From the NCBI GenBank assembly GCA_015064805.1, contig SVRN01000018.1, forward strand, positions 1-40,754: a stretch of 40,754 nucleotides of DNA, written 5' to 3'. Position numbers and translations under genes: made by a program. This stretch comes from Oscillospiraceae bacterium (GTDB lineage: Bacteria > Bacillota > Clostridia > Oscillospirales > CAG-272). Positions 15,185 through 22,666 of this stretch are shown here, one piece after another. Under the pieces are notes generated by a model that ran no database searches, was not told the origin of the DNA, and worked only from the letters and a program-made list of their open reading frames with translations. Position 1 is the first letter of the stretch; the number at the start of each line of letters is the position of its first letter.

Positions 15185-15865
15185 ATGTCCAATATGAACC
15201 GAAATGAAAAAATCAAACGCTTGATGCCGCTGGCTATGCTGCTGATCGCGTTTTTGTCGCTGGTTGCGGCCATTATCGTGCTTGTCAGCGCGGCGAGTGC
15301 CGACGCTTCTTATAAAAAGGTACTGCTTCGCATCTCGGCGGTGCTGTTCTTCGTTTTGGTGGGGCTGGCGCTGTATTACTTCTATCTGACGCGTGAGAGC
15401 GATCCCAATTTCTTTTTGTTCGATCAGACCACGCGCAAGAACGTCCCCGTCGATCAGCTGACCTTCGGTATCGTGAATGAGAGAATGGATTTTTACCTGT
15501 CGCTCATTTCGGATTCAGACGAGGAGCTGTGGCAGGGCGGCGTGTTGGCCAAGAACGACGGCTCGTTTGGACGCGAGGACGTCTACCGTCCGCTGGTCGC
15601 CTATAAAATGCTGTACGACCTGACCGATCGCGACGACGACGTACAGTGGCGTCTGCTCGAGTTTGCCGAGGTCACGACCATTCGCCTGCTCACCCGTGCG
15701 CTCAAGCAGGGCGGCGATGCCGACATGGCGCAGGCCATCGTTGAATTGTACCGCGGCGAAGGCGAGGAGGGTGAAAACCTGCGCGACTTCCTCAAGGGCA
15801 ACCAAAAGTACCTGCGAGGCAGAATGCTTCGCTACGTCAAGCAGCATCTGGATTATTTCTATTGA
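15185..15865 (+). CDS. Hypothetical two-helix membrane protein
   Basis: A 226-residue protein with two transmembrane helices (about 13-35 and 45-67) followed by a soluble, acidic, helical domain (about 75-226). The soluble part contains DQTTRKNVPVDQLTFGIVNERMDFYLS and ends RYVKQHLDYFY. I do not recognise the family. It is a single-gene unit with a strong promoter, a GAGGAG site and an exceptionally strong terminator, so it is probably expressed well. The domain should face the cytoplasm if the short basic N-terminus is inside. Confidence 0.65.
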   Translation: MSNMNRNEKIKRLMPLAMLLIAFLSLVAAIIVLVSAASADASYKKVLLRISAVLFFVLVGLALYYFYLTRESDPNFFLFDQTTRKNVPVDQLTFGIVNERMDFYLSLISDSDEELWQGGVLAKNDGSFGREDVYRPLVAYKMLYDLTDRDDDVQWRLLEFAEVTTIRLLTRALKQGGDADMAQAIVELYRGEGEEGENLRDFLKGNQKYLRGRMLRYVKQHLDYFY

Positions 15866-15866
15866 T

Positions 15867-15914
15867 AAAAAACGATACGCGCTACCGATTTGGTAGCGCG
15901 TATCGTTTTTTGTT
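15867..15914. terminator. Very strong bidirectional terminator
   Basis: Perfect 20-bp stem (15867-15886 with 15892-15911) around a 5-base loop, with A6/T6 ends so that it works on both strands. It closes the 226-residue gene on the plus strand and the long tsaE-rpe operon on the minus strand. Confidence 0.95.
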
Positions 15915-16231
15915 TATACACCGCCTGTGATGGTAACAAACAGACCACATTGTGTCACCCATGACAGAAGATAAACGAAAAAAAGAAAACAGGGATAAAG
16001 AGAAATCCATGCGTTACAGTTGCGCTTGATTTTTTCTCTGATCGTTGCAACACACAGCGCCAGAATCGGAATCAGCCATGCCAGCCTATGTAAAAGGGAG
16101 AGTAGTGCAACGTAAATAATAAGCTCCAGGGAAGATTGCTGATATATCGAAAGTAGAAAAACGATAATGACAAAATCTATATAAGAGGCAAAATGAACGA
16201 TCAAATTGATTTTTTCAAACGTTTTCATCAT
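15914..16231 (-). CDS. Small hypothetical membrane protein
   Basis: A 105-residue, AT-rich gene encoding three or four hydrophobic segments (about 8-28, 33-62, 78-98) separated by a short basic loop (REKIKRNC). I recognise no family. It starts ATGATG at 16231 after GGAGGT, 28 bp past the rpe stop, and ends inside the shared terminator, so it is the last gene of the leftward operon. Its lower GC content than rpe suggests a later arrival. Confidence 0.55.
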   Translation of the reverse strand: MMKTFEKINLIVHFASYIDFVIIVFLLSIYQQSSLELIIYVALLSLLHRLAWLIPILALCVATIREKIKRNCNAWISLYPCFLFFVYLLSWVTQCGLFVTITGGV

Positions 16232-16259
16232 TTACCTCCGATCTGTAAAATGTGCCAAA

Positions 16260-16922
16260 TCAAAAATATCGATTGGCAATCTCTTTCATATCTTGGATCA
16301 CCTTCGCCGCATCCTCGGCCTTGAAGATGGCCGAACCGGCAACGAGTACGTTGGCGCCGTTTTGGGCACAGATCTCGGCCGTTTTGGGGGCAACACCACC
16401 GTCAACCTCAAGGTCGATATCAAGGCCCAGACGATCGATCTCGCGGCGGAGAAGGGCAACCTTGGGCATCATGTTTTCCATGAACGACTGTCCGCCAAAG
16501 CCGGGATAGACCGTCATGACCAGCACCAGATCGCACAGCGGCAACAGCGGCAGAATGCTCTCCGTCGGCGTGTCGGGGCTGATGGCAAGACCTGCGCGGC
16601 AACCGGCCTCGCGGATCTGTTTCAGACATTCGGGGATATTGTCGGCACTCTCTGCATGAACCGTGATGAGGTCCGCACCCGCCTTCAAGAAGTCCTTCAG
16701 ATAGCGGCCGGGATCGCAGATCATCAGATGCACGTCGAAAAAGAGCTTGGAATGGGGGCGGAGAGCGGCGATGACGGGCGCGCCAAAGCTGATATTGGGG
16801 ACGAATGCGCCGTCCATTACGTCGAGGTGCAGCCAGTCCGCACCGCCCGCTTCGACGCGAGCGACGTCGGCGGCAAGATTTGCAAAATCAGCGGCCAGAA
16901 TGGAAGGGGAAATATGTACCAT
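16260..16922 (-). CDS. rpe: Ribulose-phosphate 3-epimerase
   Basis: A 220-residue TIM-barrel enzyme with the family landmarks: ISPSILAADFANL at the start, WLHLDVMDGAFVPNISFG, the FFDVHLMI strand, VMTVYPGFGGQSF with the flexible loop, and LEVDGGV near the end. The metal ligands H and D are in those blocks. It interconverts ribulose-5-phosphate and xylulose-5-phosphate in the pentose phosphate pathway. The ATG at 16922 follows AAAGGA. A small hairpin TCCGCC / GGCGGA lies 15 bp upstream. It belongs to the operon from DUF896 to the small membrane protein, with rpiB, which makes the other pentose-phosphate isomer, in the same operon. Confidence 0.97.
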   Translation of the reverse strand: MVHISPSILAADFANLAADVARVEAGGADWLHLDVMDGAFVPNISFGAPVIAALRPHSKLFFDVHLMICDPGRYLKDFLKAGADLITVHAESADNIPECLKQIREAGCRAGLAISPDTPTESILPLLPLCDLVLVMTVYPGFGGQSFMENMMPKVALLRREIDRLGLDIDLEVDGGVAPKTAEICAQNGANVLVAGSAIFKAEDAAKVIQDMKEIANRYF

Positions 16923-16981
16923 GAGCGTCCTTTCCGTCCGCCGCGCAGGCGGAGCTGTAAGAAATTTGTCGAATTTTGTAA

Positions 16982-17154
16982 CGATCGAGCGCGGTCGGCA
17001 TATGCTGAAATTGTAGGAGCAGACGTCCTACAGCGCATAGACACAACAACCGCGCGGCGTGATCGGAAGCGAAAGACAGGGACGTGAGAAGAGTTTGATC
17101 ACGCTCTGCACGGTGCAAAGGATGCCTCGGGCAATCGCGCGGGGCGTCTTTTTT
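16982..17154 (+). ncRNA. Candidate structured RNA between ispF and rpe (strand uncertain)
   Basis: This stretch is much more self-complementary than a spacer should be. Outer helix: CGATC with GATCG (16982-16986, 17061-17065) and GCGCGGT with ACCGCGC (16989-16995, 17049-17055). Inner helices: TATGC with GCATA (17001-17005, 17035-17039) and TGTAGGA with TCCTACA (17012-17018, 17026-17032). An 8-bp repeat GCGTGATC / GATCACGC (17057-17064, 17097-17104) competes with the outer helix. The 3' hairpin 17121-17148 is followed by T6 on the plus strand and contains two G-T pairs that would be A-C mismatches on the minus strand. That favours a plus-strand RNA antisense to the operon direction. I found no plus-strand promoter and no match to a known RNA family. 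Confidence 0.4.
17121..17154 (+). terminator. Terminator-like hairpin with T6, plus strand
   Basis: GATGCCTCG / CGGGGCGTC (17121-17129 with 17140-17148) is a 9-bp stem with two G-T wobbles, then six T residues. It ends just before the ispF stop codon, which is on the other strand, so no annotated plus-strand gene uses it. On the minus strand it would be a poorer terminator after ispF. Confidence 0.5.
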
Positions 17155-17156
17155 GT

Positions 17157-17639
17157 TTATATCTTTTCGATCAGACATACGGCGTGCGCCGCCATGCCAA
17201 GCCCCTCGCCCGTAAAGCCGAGATGCTCCTCGGTAGTGGCCTTGACGTTGATTTGTCCGATCTTGACGCCAAGCGCGTGGGCGAGATTTTGCCGCATCTG
17301 CTCGATATAAGGCGCGATCTTGGGGCGCTGAGCAATGAGAGTCGCGTCAACGTTGACGATGGCGTAGCCGTGCCGGCAAAGCAACGAGGCAACGTGTTCA
17401 GCAAGCTTCAGACTATCTGCACCTGCATAAGCCACATCGCTGTCGGGAAAATGGCGTCCGATGTCGCCAAGAGCGGCGGCACCGAGTAGCGCGTCCATAA
17501 CGGCGTGTGTGAGAACGTCGGCATCCGAGTGACCAAGCAGCCCTTGCGTAAAGGGAATATTCACGCCGCCCAGGATCAAGGGGCGACCGTCGACCAGACG
17601 GTGAACGTCATAGCCGTGACCGATACGAAGCGGTGTCAT
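17157..17639 (-). CDS. ispF: 2-C-methyl-D-erythritol 2,4-cyclodiphosphate synthase
   Basis: A 160-residue enzyme with the metal-binding GHGYDVH (7-13; D11 and H13), the [21 protein letters not shown] block (35-55) and the C-terminal [19 protein letters not shown]. It catalyses the fifth step of the MEP isoprenoid pathway, releasing CMP. The start overlaps the end of ispD by 4 bp, the usual ispDF arrangement, here as separate genes and not a fusion. The stop is next to the hairpin at 17121-17154. Confidence 0.97.
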   Translation of the reverse strand: MTPLRIGHGYDVHRLVDGRPLILGGVNIPFTQGLLGHSDADVLTHAVMDALLGAAALGDIGRHFPDSDVAYAGADSLKLAEHVASLLCRHGYAIVNVDATLIAQRPKIAPYIEQMRQNLAHALGVKIGQINVKATTEEHLGFTGEGLGMAAHAVCLIEKI

Positions 17640-18421
17640 GCCTTGTCACCGTCCTTTTTTTGCTCGTCCGCGCGGCGCTGTAAGATTGCCTTGGCAAAAT
17701 ACAAGTCGTCCTGCGTGGTGATCTTGAGGTTTTCCTTGCCGCAATCGACCAGCTTAACGCGCCGTCCGATGGCCTCGACCAAGGCCGCGTCGTCGGTGGC
17801 GGTGTAGCCGTTTTCCTTGGCGTGATAAGCCGCCGCACGATACAGGGGCAGGGCAAAGGTCTGGGGCGTTTGCGCCAGCCACACGCGCTCGCGGTCGGGG
17901 GAGTTTCTTTGGGTATAGTGCTTTTCGTTGACCAGCTTGACGGTATCCGTCACGGGCGCGGCGGCACAAGCGGCGTCGTGCTTCCAAGCCGTGAGATTGA
18001 CGCGATCGATCATCTCGGGGGTGACAAGGCAGCGCGCGCCGTCCGAAATGGCGACGAATTCGGTCTTGTCGGAGACGGCCTCAAAGCCGCGCAGGACCGA
18101 CTCCTGACGGCTGCTGCCGCCTGTCGTGATGCGCTTGAGCTTGGTGATGCCGTACGTTTTGGCAAGGGCAAGATAGGCGTCAAAATCCTCACGGCGGGCG
18201 ACGAGAACGATCTCATCCACGGTATCTGCCATTTGATGCGCCAGCAGCGTGCGGGCGAGCACGGGGATGCCGTCCACCTCGAGCAGTTGCTTGGACACCT
18301 CACCTCCCATACGGGTGGACGAGCCTGCCGCAACGATGATTGCCGTGGTGGGGCGGTGCGACGTGGGTGCACCGACGGCCGTGCGCAAAAGATCAGCCAG
18401 TTTATACGCCTTAAAAGCCAT
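17636..18421 (-). CDS. ispD: 2-C-methyl-D-erythritol 4-phosphate cytidylyltransferase
   Basis: A 261-residue cytidylyltransferase. The CTP-binding motif is AAGSSTRMG (31-39), followed by [17 protein letters not shown], the [14 protein letters not shown] loop, the D-G-A-R segment and QTPQTF near the end. It activates MEP with CTP in the non-mevalonate pathway. It carries about 25 extra N-terminal residues compared with typical IspD. The frame also opens at a TTG (18439), but that codon overlaps the GAAAGGA ribosome site of the ATG at 18421, so I use the ATG. It is coupled to ispF by a 4-bp overlap. Confidence 0.95.
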   Translation of the reverse strand: MAFKAYKLADLLRTAVGAPTSHRPTTAIIVAAGSSTRMGGEVSKQLLEVDGIPVLARTLLAHQMADTVDEIVLVARREDFDAYLALAKTYGITKLKRITTGGSSRQESVLRGFEAVSDKTEFVAISDGARCLVTPEMIDRVNLTAWKHDAACAAAPVTDTVKLVNEKHYTQRNSPDRERVWLAQTPQTFALPLYRAAAYHAKENGYTATDDAALVEAIGRRVKLVDCGKENLKITTQDDLYFAKAILQRRADEQKKDGDKA

Positions 18422-18460
18422 GGGAACTCTTCCTTTCAAAAATTAACGGTATGTATAGGA

Positions 18461-18922
18461 TCAGCGGCGTGCTTCGCTCTCCTCGATAGCGGTAAGCATA
18501 TCAACGCGGGACTGGTGTCTGCCGCCCTCGTATTCGGTGGTGATGAAGGCATCAACCAACTGAATTGCCAATCCTTCACCGACCACGCGAGCACCGAAGC
18601 ACAGAACGTTGGCGTCGTTGTGCAGACGGGTGGCGGATGCGCTGAAGGTGTCCGAGCAGATGGCGGCGCGGATGCCGCGGTGCTTGTTGGCGGCCATGCC
18701 CATGCCGATGCCCGTACCGCAGATCAAGATACCCAGCTCCGCCTCGCCGCTTTGGATCTTCTTGCAAGCGGCGCTTGCATATTCGGGATACGCACAGGAA
18801 TCGGTGGTGTGGGTGCCGACGTCGGTGACGGTGTGACCCAGACTCTCCAGATGTGCGATGACCTTCTTTTTCATGTCGAGGGCCGCGTGGTCGCAGGCGA
18901 TGACGATGCTCTTGTTTGCCAT
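18461..18922 (-). CDS. rpiB: Ribose-5-phosphate isomerase B
   Basis: A 153-residue RpiB/LacAB-family enzyme with ACDHAALDMK (9-18), the active-site ICGTGIGMGMAANK (67-80; C68 as the likely catalytic base) and the conserved RLHNDANVLCFGARV. It interconverts ribose-5-phosphate and ribulose-5-phosphate. The ATG at 18922 has an AAGGA site; the longer frame up to 19063 lies in the tsaB gene and is rejected. It lies 25 bp after tsaB and 39 bp before ispD, within the same operon as rpe. Confidence 0.95.
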   Translation of the reverse strand: MANKSIVIACDHAALDMKKKVIAHLESLGHTVTDVGTHTTDSCAYPEYASAACKKIQSGEAELGILICGTGIGMGMAANKHRGIRAAICSDTFSASATRLHNDANVLCFGARVVGEGLAIQLVDAFITTEYEGGRHQSRVDMLTAIEESEARR

Positions 18923-18947
18923 GATGATTGTCCTTCTTTCGTTTAAA

Positions 18948-19670
18948 TTATACATGATTGGATTGTTCTTTTTCCAAACGCTCGAGTCGCTCGCGCTCGG
19001 CCTGGCAGGGGCGCAGATAGACGGGAACGAGCTCGCTGTCGCTCGTGCGGGCGCCGCTCTCATACAGCGCCAGCGCGACCTGCGCGACGGAATAGGCGTT
19101 CTGCGTGCGGAGCAGTACGGGAGTCCTGCGAATGCGCGGGGCGCATTTTGTCAGCTGTGAGACCGAAAGATCGTAGCCGTCGCCCGCAAGATAGATGGGC
19201 TGGTCGGCCAGAGCCGCCAGCTCCTCGTCCAGCGCGTCCAGCGCGATGGCGCGATCCTCGCAAAGACGGGTGATGACGCCGTTTTTGCACTCAAACAGCG
19301 CGTTATATACCTGATTGCGGCGGGCGTTCATGACGGGGCAAAGAATACCGTCAAAGCCGATCAGATTTTGCGCCAGCGCCTCCAGCGTGGAAACGCCGAT
19401 GCAGGGAATGGTCGTTCCGAACGCCAGGCCCTTGACGGTCGACGCGCCGATGCGAACGCCCGTAAACGAGCCGGGGCCTGCCGAGCAGGCGTACATCTCG
19501 ACGTCGGTGGGACGGAGCTCAAAGCGGGCAAGCGTCTGCTCGACCATAGGGAGCAGCGTCTGGCTGTGGGTGTTGCCGTTTTCGACGGTGGTCAGCGACA
19601 GCAGTTTTTCGTCGTCGCACAGCGCGACGGTCGCGGCAATGGCCGTGCTGTCAAGTGAAAGAATATACAT
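18948..19670 (-). CDS. tsaB: tRNA threonylcarbamoyladenosine biosynthesis protein TsaB
   Basis: A 240-residue ASKHA-fold protein beginning MYILSLDSTAIAATVAL, with GNTHSQTLLPMVEQTL and the diagnostic SAGPGSFTGVRIG block, then GLAFG and VMNARRNQVYNALF. TsaB is the inactive kinase-fold partner of TsaD in making t6A37 on ANN-decoding tRNAs. It lies 21 bp after tsaE. tsaD and rimI, which often follow tsaB, are not here, so tsaD must be elsewhere. The tRNA-Thr at 33581 is one of the expected substrates. Confidence 0.95.
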   Translation of the reverse strand: MYILSLDSTAIAATVALCDDEKLLSLTTVENGNTHSQTLLPMVEQTLARFELRPTDVEMYACSAGPGSFTGVRIGASTVKGLAFGTTIPCIGVSTLEALAQNLIGFDGILCPVMNARRNQVYNALFECKNGVITRLCEDRAIALDALDEELAALADQPIYLAGDGYDLSVSQLTKCAPRIRRTPVLLRTQNAYSVAQVALALYESGARTSDSELVPVYLRPCQAERERLERLEKEQSNHV

Positions 19671-19691
19671 AGGATTTACGCTCCTTGTCTG

Positions 19692-20162
19692 TCATTGTTG
19701 TACCGATTCGACCGAAATGATACGCTCGTCCGGCGCGTCCGCGCTGCATTTTTCAATCGTAACGCGAAGGTAGCTGTCGGGCAGGGCGTAGGGGATATTC
19801 TCGCTCCATTCAACCAGACAAATGCCGCGATCGAGATAGTCGTCATAGCCGATGGAATACAGATCGTCCTCCGACGTGATGCGGTACATATCAAAATGGA
19901 ACACGGGCGGCAGCTTGCCGCGGGGTGTCGGACGGTATTCGTTCACCAGCGCAAAGGTAGGCGAGCGAACGAGTGCGCCGGGGGCGATGGCCTTGGTAAA
20001 GCCACGCACGAAGGCGGTCTTGCCAACGCCGAGATCGCCTCGCAAGGCGATATAGCGGGGGAGCGTCGCATCGTCCAGAAGGACGCGCGCCAGCTGCTCA
20101 CCCAACGCCTCGGTCTGCTCGACCGAGTGCGTTTGTTGCTTGTAGGGAAGATCAAACGACAT
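19692..20162 (-). CDS. tsaE: tRNA threonylcarbamoyladenosine biosynthesis ATPase TsaE
   Basis: A 156-residue P-loop ATPase with Walker A GDLGVGKT (42-49), the RSPTFALVNEY motif, FHFDMYRI, and CLVEWSENI with the catalytic region. It drives the TsaB-TsaD complex in t6A synthesis. I start at the ATG at 20162 because GGAGG lies five bases upstream; the in-frame ATG at 20186 lacks a site and would overlap the DUF896 gene. It lies 13 bp after the DUF896 stop. Confidence 0.95.
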   Translation of the reverse strand: MSFDLPYKQQTHSVEQTEALGEQLARVLLDDATLPRYIALRGDLGVGKTAFVRGFTKAIAPGALVRSPTFALVNEYRPTPRGKLPPVFHFDMYRITSEDDLYSIGYDDYLDRGICLVEWSENIPYALPDSYLRVTIEKCSADAPDERIISVESVQQ

Positions 20163-20175
20163 GACGTCCTCCGGA

Positions 20176-20394
20176 TCAGTTATCATTTTTGTCCGTTTTC
20201 TTCAGCTTTTCCTTGGTGCCGTCGGGGCGCTGAATGACGGTATGGTCGAGCTGGGTAGCAAACGACGTACGGAACTCTGCGATGTACTCGGCGCGCAGAG
20301 CCGCTTGCTCTGCTTTTTCCTGCTCGGTCAGTCCCTCTGCCGTTTTTGCTTTGCGTGCTAAAACGTTGATACGATCGATCTTTTCTTGAATCAT
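20176..20394 (-). CDS. DUF896 (YnzC/UPF0291) family protein
   Basis: A 72-residue, highly charged helical protein. MIQEKIDRINVLARKAKTAEGLTEQEKAEQAALRAEYI is the signature of the DUF896 family, which forms a small helix-turn-helix hairpin and is found only in Firmicutes. In Bacillus the family has been linked to the SOS response region, but the role is unknown. It has the typical ending QRPDGTKEKLK. It is the first gene of the operon to rpe, directly after the promoter at 20431-20459. Confidence 0.9.
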   Translation of the reverse strand: MIQEKIDRINVLARKAKTAEGLTEQEKAEQAALRAEYIAEFRTSFATQLDHTVIQRPDGTKEKLKKTDKNDN

Positions 20395-20430
20395 TTCTAT
20401 ATACTCCTAAACTATAATATACCAAATTAT

Positions 20431-20459
20431 ATTATAACACAATTTTTGCTTCTTGAAAA
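20431..20459 (-). promoter_or_regulatory. Promoter of the DUF896-tsaE-tsaB-rpiB-ispDF operon
   Basis: On the minus strand a perfect TATAAT (20431-20436) with a poorer TTTTCA (20454-20459) 17 bp upstream. It is the only convincing promoter before the eight-gene leftward operon. Confidence 0.6.
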
Positions 20460-20504
20460 GGGGGTATGGCAAAAATATGATGATTATTTTGACGGGCGAG
20501 TCGG

Positions 20505-20533
20505 TTGACAAGCGCAAGAGAACATGATATAAT
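20505..20533 (+). promoter_or_regulatory. Consensus sigma-A promoter of the HD hydrolase
   Basis: Perfect TTGACA (20505-20510), 17-bp spacer, perfect TATAAT (20528-20533) with extended -10 TG. This full-consensus promoter is expected to be very strong. Confidence 0.9.
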
Positions 20534-20564
20534 TTTTACAGTTTATATCAAAAGAGGTAATTCG

Positions 20565-21098
20565 ATGAGCCAGATTATGACGTTCACCAAAAAAATGCTC
20601 GATCCGCTGAATGCCGATCCGAGGGATATTGACATCGTGGATATCGCCCACGCACTGTCACTTTTGTGCCGCGCTAACGGCCATTTCCCCCATTTTTATT
20701 CGGTTGCCCAGCATAGTATCAACTGCATGCTGGAGGCCAAGGCAAGGGGGTATTCCGCCCGCGTTCAGCTCGGATGCCTGCTGCATGACGGCAGTGAGGC
20801 CTATCTTTCGGACGTGACCCGTCCCGTCAAGCCTCATCTTGTCGGCTATGCGGCCATGGAGGACAAGCTGCAAAATCAGATTTTTGACAAGTGGATCACG
20901 CCGCTGCTGACGGAGGAGGAGCGCACTCAGGTGTTTGATATTGACGATGCGGTGCTGTATTTTGAATTTTTGACCCTGACGGGCCTGCGGCTTTCCATGC
21001 CCGAGCCGATCCTCAAGTCCACGCCGTGCGTCGCACTTCTGGATTTTTTACAGGTAGAACAGCAATTTTTGCAGATATTTGCCGAGCTGACCAAATGA
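20565..21098 (+). CDS. HD-domain hydrolase (YfbR-like phosphohydrolase)
   Basis: A 177-residue HD-superfamily protein. Metal ligands are visible as H50 in YSVAQHS, H74-D75 in LGCLLHDGSEAYLSD, and a downstream D in the helical part (DIDDAVLYFEF). The block LLHDGSEAYLSDVTRPVK is typical of the 5'-nucleotidase/phosphohydrolase HD group that dephosphorylates nucleotides. The ATG at 20565 has AGAGGT before it; the upstream frame at 20505 runs through the promoter and is rejected. It is a single-gene unit with a consensus promoter and a terminator. Substrate unknown. Confidence 0.85.
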   Translation: MSQIMTFTKKMLDPLNADPRDIDIVDIAHALSLLCRANGHFPHFYSVAQHSINCMLEAKARGYSARVQLGCLLHDGSEAYLSDVTRPVKPHLVGYAAMEDKLQNQIFDKWITPLLTEEERTQVFDIDDAVLYFEFLTLTGLRLSMPEPILKSTPCVALLDFLQVEQQFLQIFAELTK

Positions 21099-21108
21099 AC
21101 ACATAAAG

Positions 21109-21139
21109 AAAGAGCCGACGTGTCGTCGACTCTTTTTTT
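21109..21139. terminator. Terminator between HD hydrolase and DUF1846
   Basis: AAAGAGCCGACG / CGTCGACTCTTT (21109-21120 with 21124-21135), one mismatch, 3-base loop, then T-run on the plus strand. It lies between convergent genes, so it may also serve the leftward pair. Confidence 0.8.
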
Positions 21140-21141
21140 AT

Positions 21142-22629
21142 TCAATTTCCGTGGAACAGCTTTTTGGTCTGATAGATCGGCTCGCAGGTCAGGTTGCAGC
21201 CCAGTCGGCGGAAGACGTTTTCATCGACTGCCGCGAGCAGAACGGAAGAGTGTACCTCACAGCCGCGCAGCTCGGACAGCTTTTCCATGCAGCGAGCGGC
21301 GTTTTCATCGCTGGTCGCACAGATGGACAGGGCGATGAGTACCTCGTTGGTGTGAAGTCTCGGGTTGTGATTGCCCAGATGATGGAGCTTCAGCGCCTGC
21401 ACGGGGGCGAGGATCTCGGGGGAGATCAGCTTGGTCTCCTTGGAAACGCCGGCAAGTGTCTTGACCGCGTTGAGAAGGCAGGCCGCCGATGCGCCGAGCA
21501 GAGGCGTGGTCTTGCCCGTGACGATGGTGCCGTCGTTCAGTTCGATGGCTACGGTCGGCGCGCCCGTTTCCTGCGCACGGCGGCGGGCGGGCTCAACGCA
21601 AGCGCGGTCGAGCGGCTTGAGGTTCAGCTGTTGCATGAGCAGCTCCAGCTTTTGTACCTCAACGTCGCTTCCCATGTCGCGGCGGCGGTTGCACAGCGCG
21701 TTGAAATAGCGGCGGATGATCTCACTTTCAGCGGCGCGGCGAACGACTGCGTCGTCAATGATACAGCTTTTGATCATATTGACGCCCATGTCGGTAGGGG
21801 AAAGGTAGGGGCACTTGCCCATGATATGATCGAACATGGCGCGAAGGACGGGGTAGATCTCAACGTCGCGGTTGTAGTTGACCGTCGTTTCACCGTAAGC
21901 CTTGAGATGGAAGGGGTCGATCATGTTCATATCGTTCAGATCGGCCGTCGCCGCCTCGTAGGCAATGTTGACGGGGTGATCGAGGGGCAGGTTCCAGACG
22001 GGGAAGGTCTCGAACTTTGCGTAGCCTGCGCGGATGCCGCGCTTGTAGTCGTGATAAATGTTAGACAGGCACACGGCCATCTTGCCGCTTCCGGGGCCGG
22101 GGGCGGTGACGACGACCAGCTCCTTGGTCGTTTCGATGTAATCGTTTTTTCCGTAGCCGTTGTCGCTGACGATACCCGAAATATCGTTGGGGTAGCCGGG
22201 AATGTCGTAGTGATGGTAGACCTTGATGCCGCGGTCAGTCAGCTTTTTTTCAAAAGCCACGGCGCTGGGCTGGGATTGGAAGCGGGTCAGAACGACGCTG
22301 CCAACGTACAGACCAAAGCCGACGAAAGCGTCGATCAGACGGAACACCTCCAGATCGTAGGTGATGCCCGAGTCACCGCGTACCTTGTTCTTTTCAATGT
22401 CGGATGAGTTGATAACGATGACCATTTCCGCCTGCTCCTTGAGCTGAAGCAGCATACGGATCTTGGAGTCGGGCGCAAAGCCGGGCAGCACGCGCGAGGC
22501 ATGGAAGTCGTCAAACAGCTTGCCGCCAAACTCCAAGTACAGCTTGCCGCCAAAACGGGCAATTCTCTCGCGGATCTTTTCGGATTGGGTGCGAAGATAT
22601 TTTTCGTTGTCAAAGCCAATGTGATTCAT
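21142..22629 (-). CDS. DUF1846 family protein
   Basis: A 495-residue protein starting MNHIGFDNEKYLRTQSEKIRERI and containing GGKLYLEFGGKLFDDFHASRVLPGF, then VVTAPGPGSGKMAVCLSN (a P-loop-like glycine-rich turn at about 179-184), and DHPVNIAYEAATADLNDMNMIDPFHLKAYG. These mark the DUF1846 family, large conserved Firmicutes proteins of unknown biochemical role. It lies 37 bp after the ADP-ribosylglycohydrolase gene in the same leftward unit. Both might act on a nucleotide-derived substrate, but no evidence is visible. Confidence 0.9.
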   Translation of the reverse strand: MNHIGFDNEKYLRTQSEKIRERIARFGGKLYLEFGGKLFDDFHASRVLPGFAPDSKIRMLLQLKEQAEMVIVINSSDIEKNKVRGDSGITYDLEVFRLIDAFVGFGLYVGSVVLTRFQSQPSAVAFEKKLTDRGIKVYHHYDIPGYPNDISGIVSDNGYGKNDYIETTKELVVVTAPGPGSGKMAVCLSNIYHDYKRGIRAGYAKFETFPVWNLPLDHPVNIAYEAATADLNDMNMIDPFHLKAYGETTVNYNRDVEIYPVLRAMFDHIMGKCPYLSPTDMGVNMIKSCIIDDAVVRRAAESEIIRRYFNALCNRRRDMGSDVEVQKLELLMQQLNLKPLDRACVEPARRRAQETGAPTVAIELNDGTIVTGKTTPLLGASAACLLNAVKTLAGVSKETKLISPEILAPVQALKLHHLGNHNPRLHTNEVLIALSICATSDENAARCMEKLSELRGCEVHSSVLLAAVDENVFRRLGCNLTCEPIYQTKKLFHGN

Positions 22630-22666
22630 AATGCCCCTTGTCCTTTCATTTTGACTGTGCCGGTGG

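Noticed and set aside
16982-17154. 6S RNA, SRP RNA or a known riboswitch
   Set aside because: The nested rod shape recalls 6S RNA, but I could not match conserved bases of 6S, SRP (GGAAG..AGCAG), T-box, SAM, ZTP or c-di-GMP families.
21151-22407. Long plus-strand frame over the DUF1846 gene
   Set aside because: Antisense shadow of a recognised family; no ribosome site or motif.
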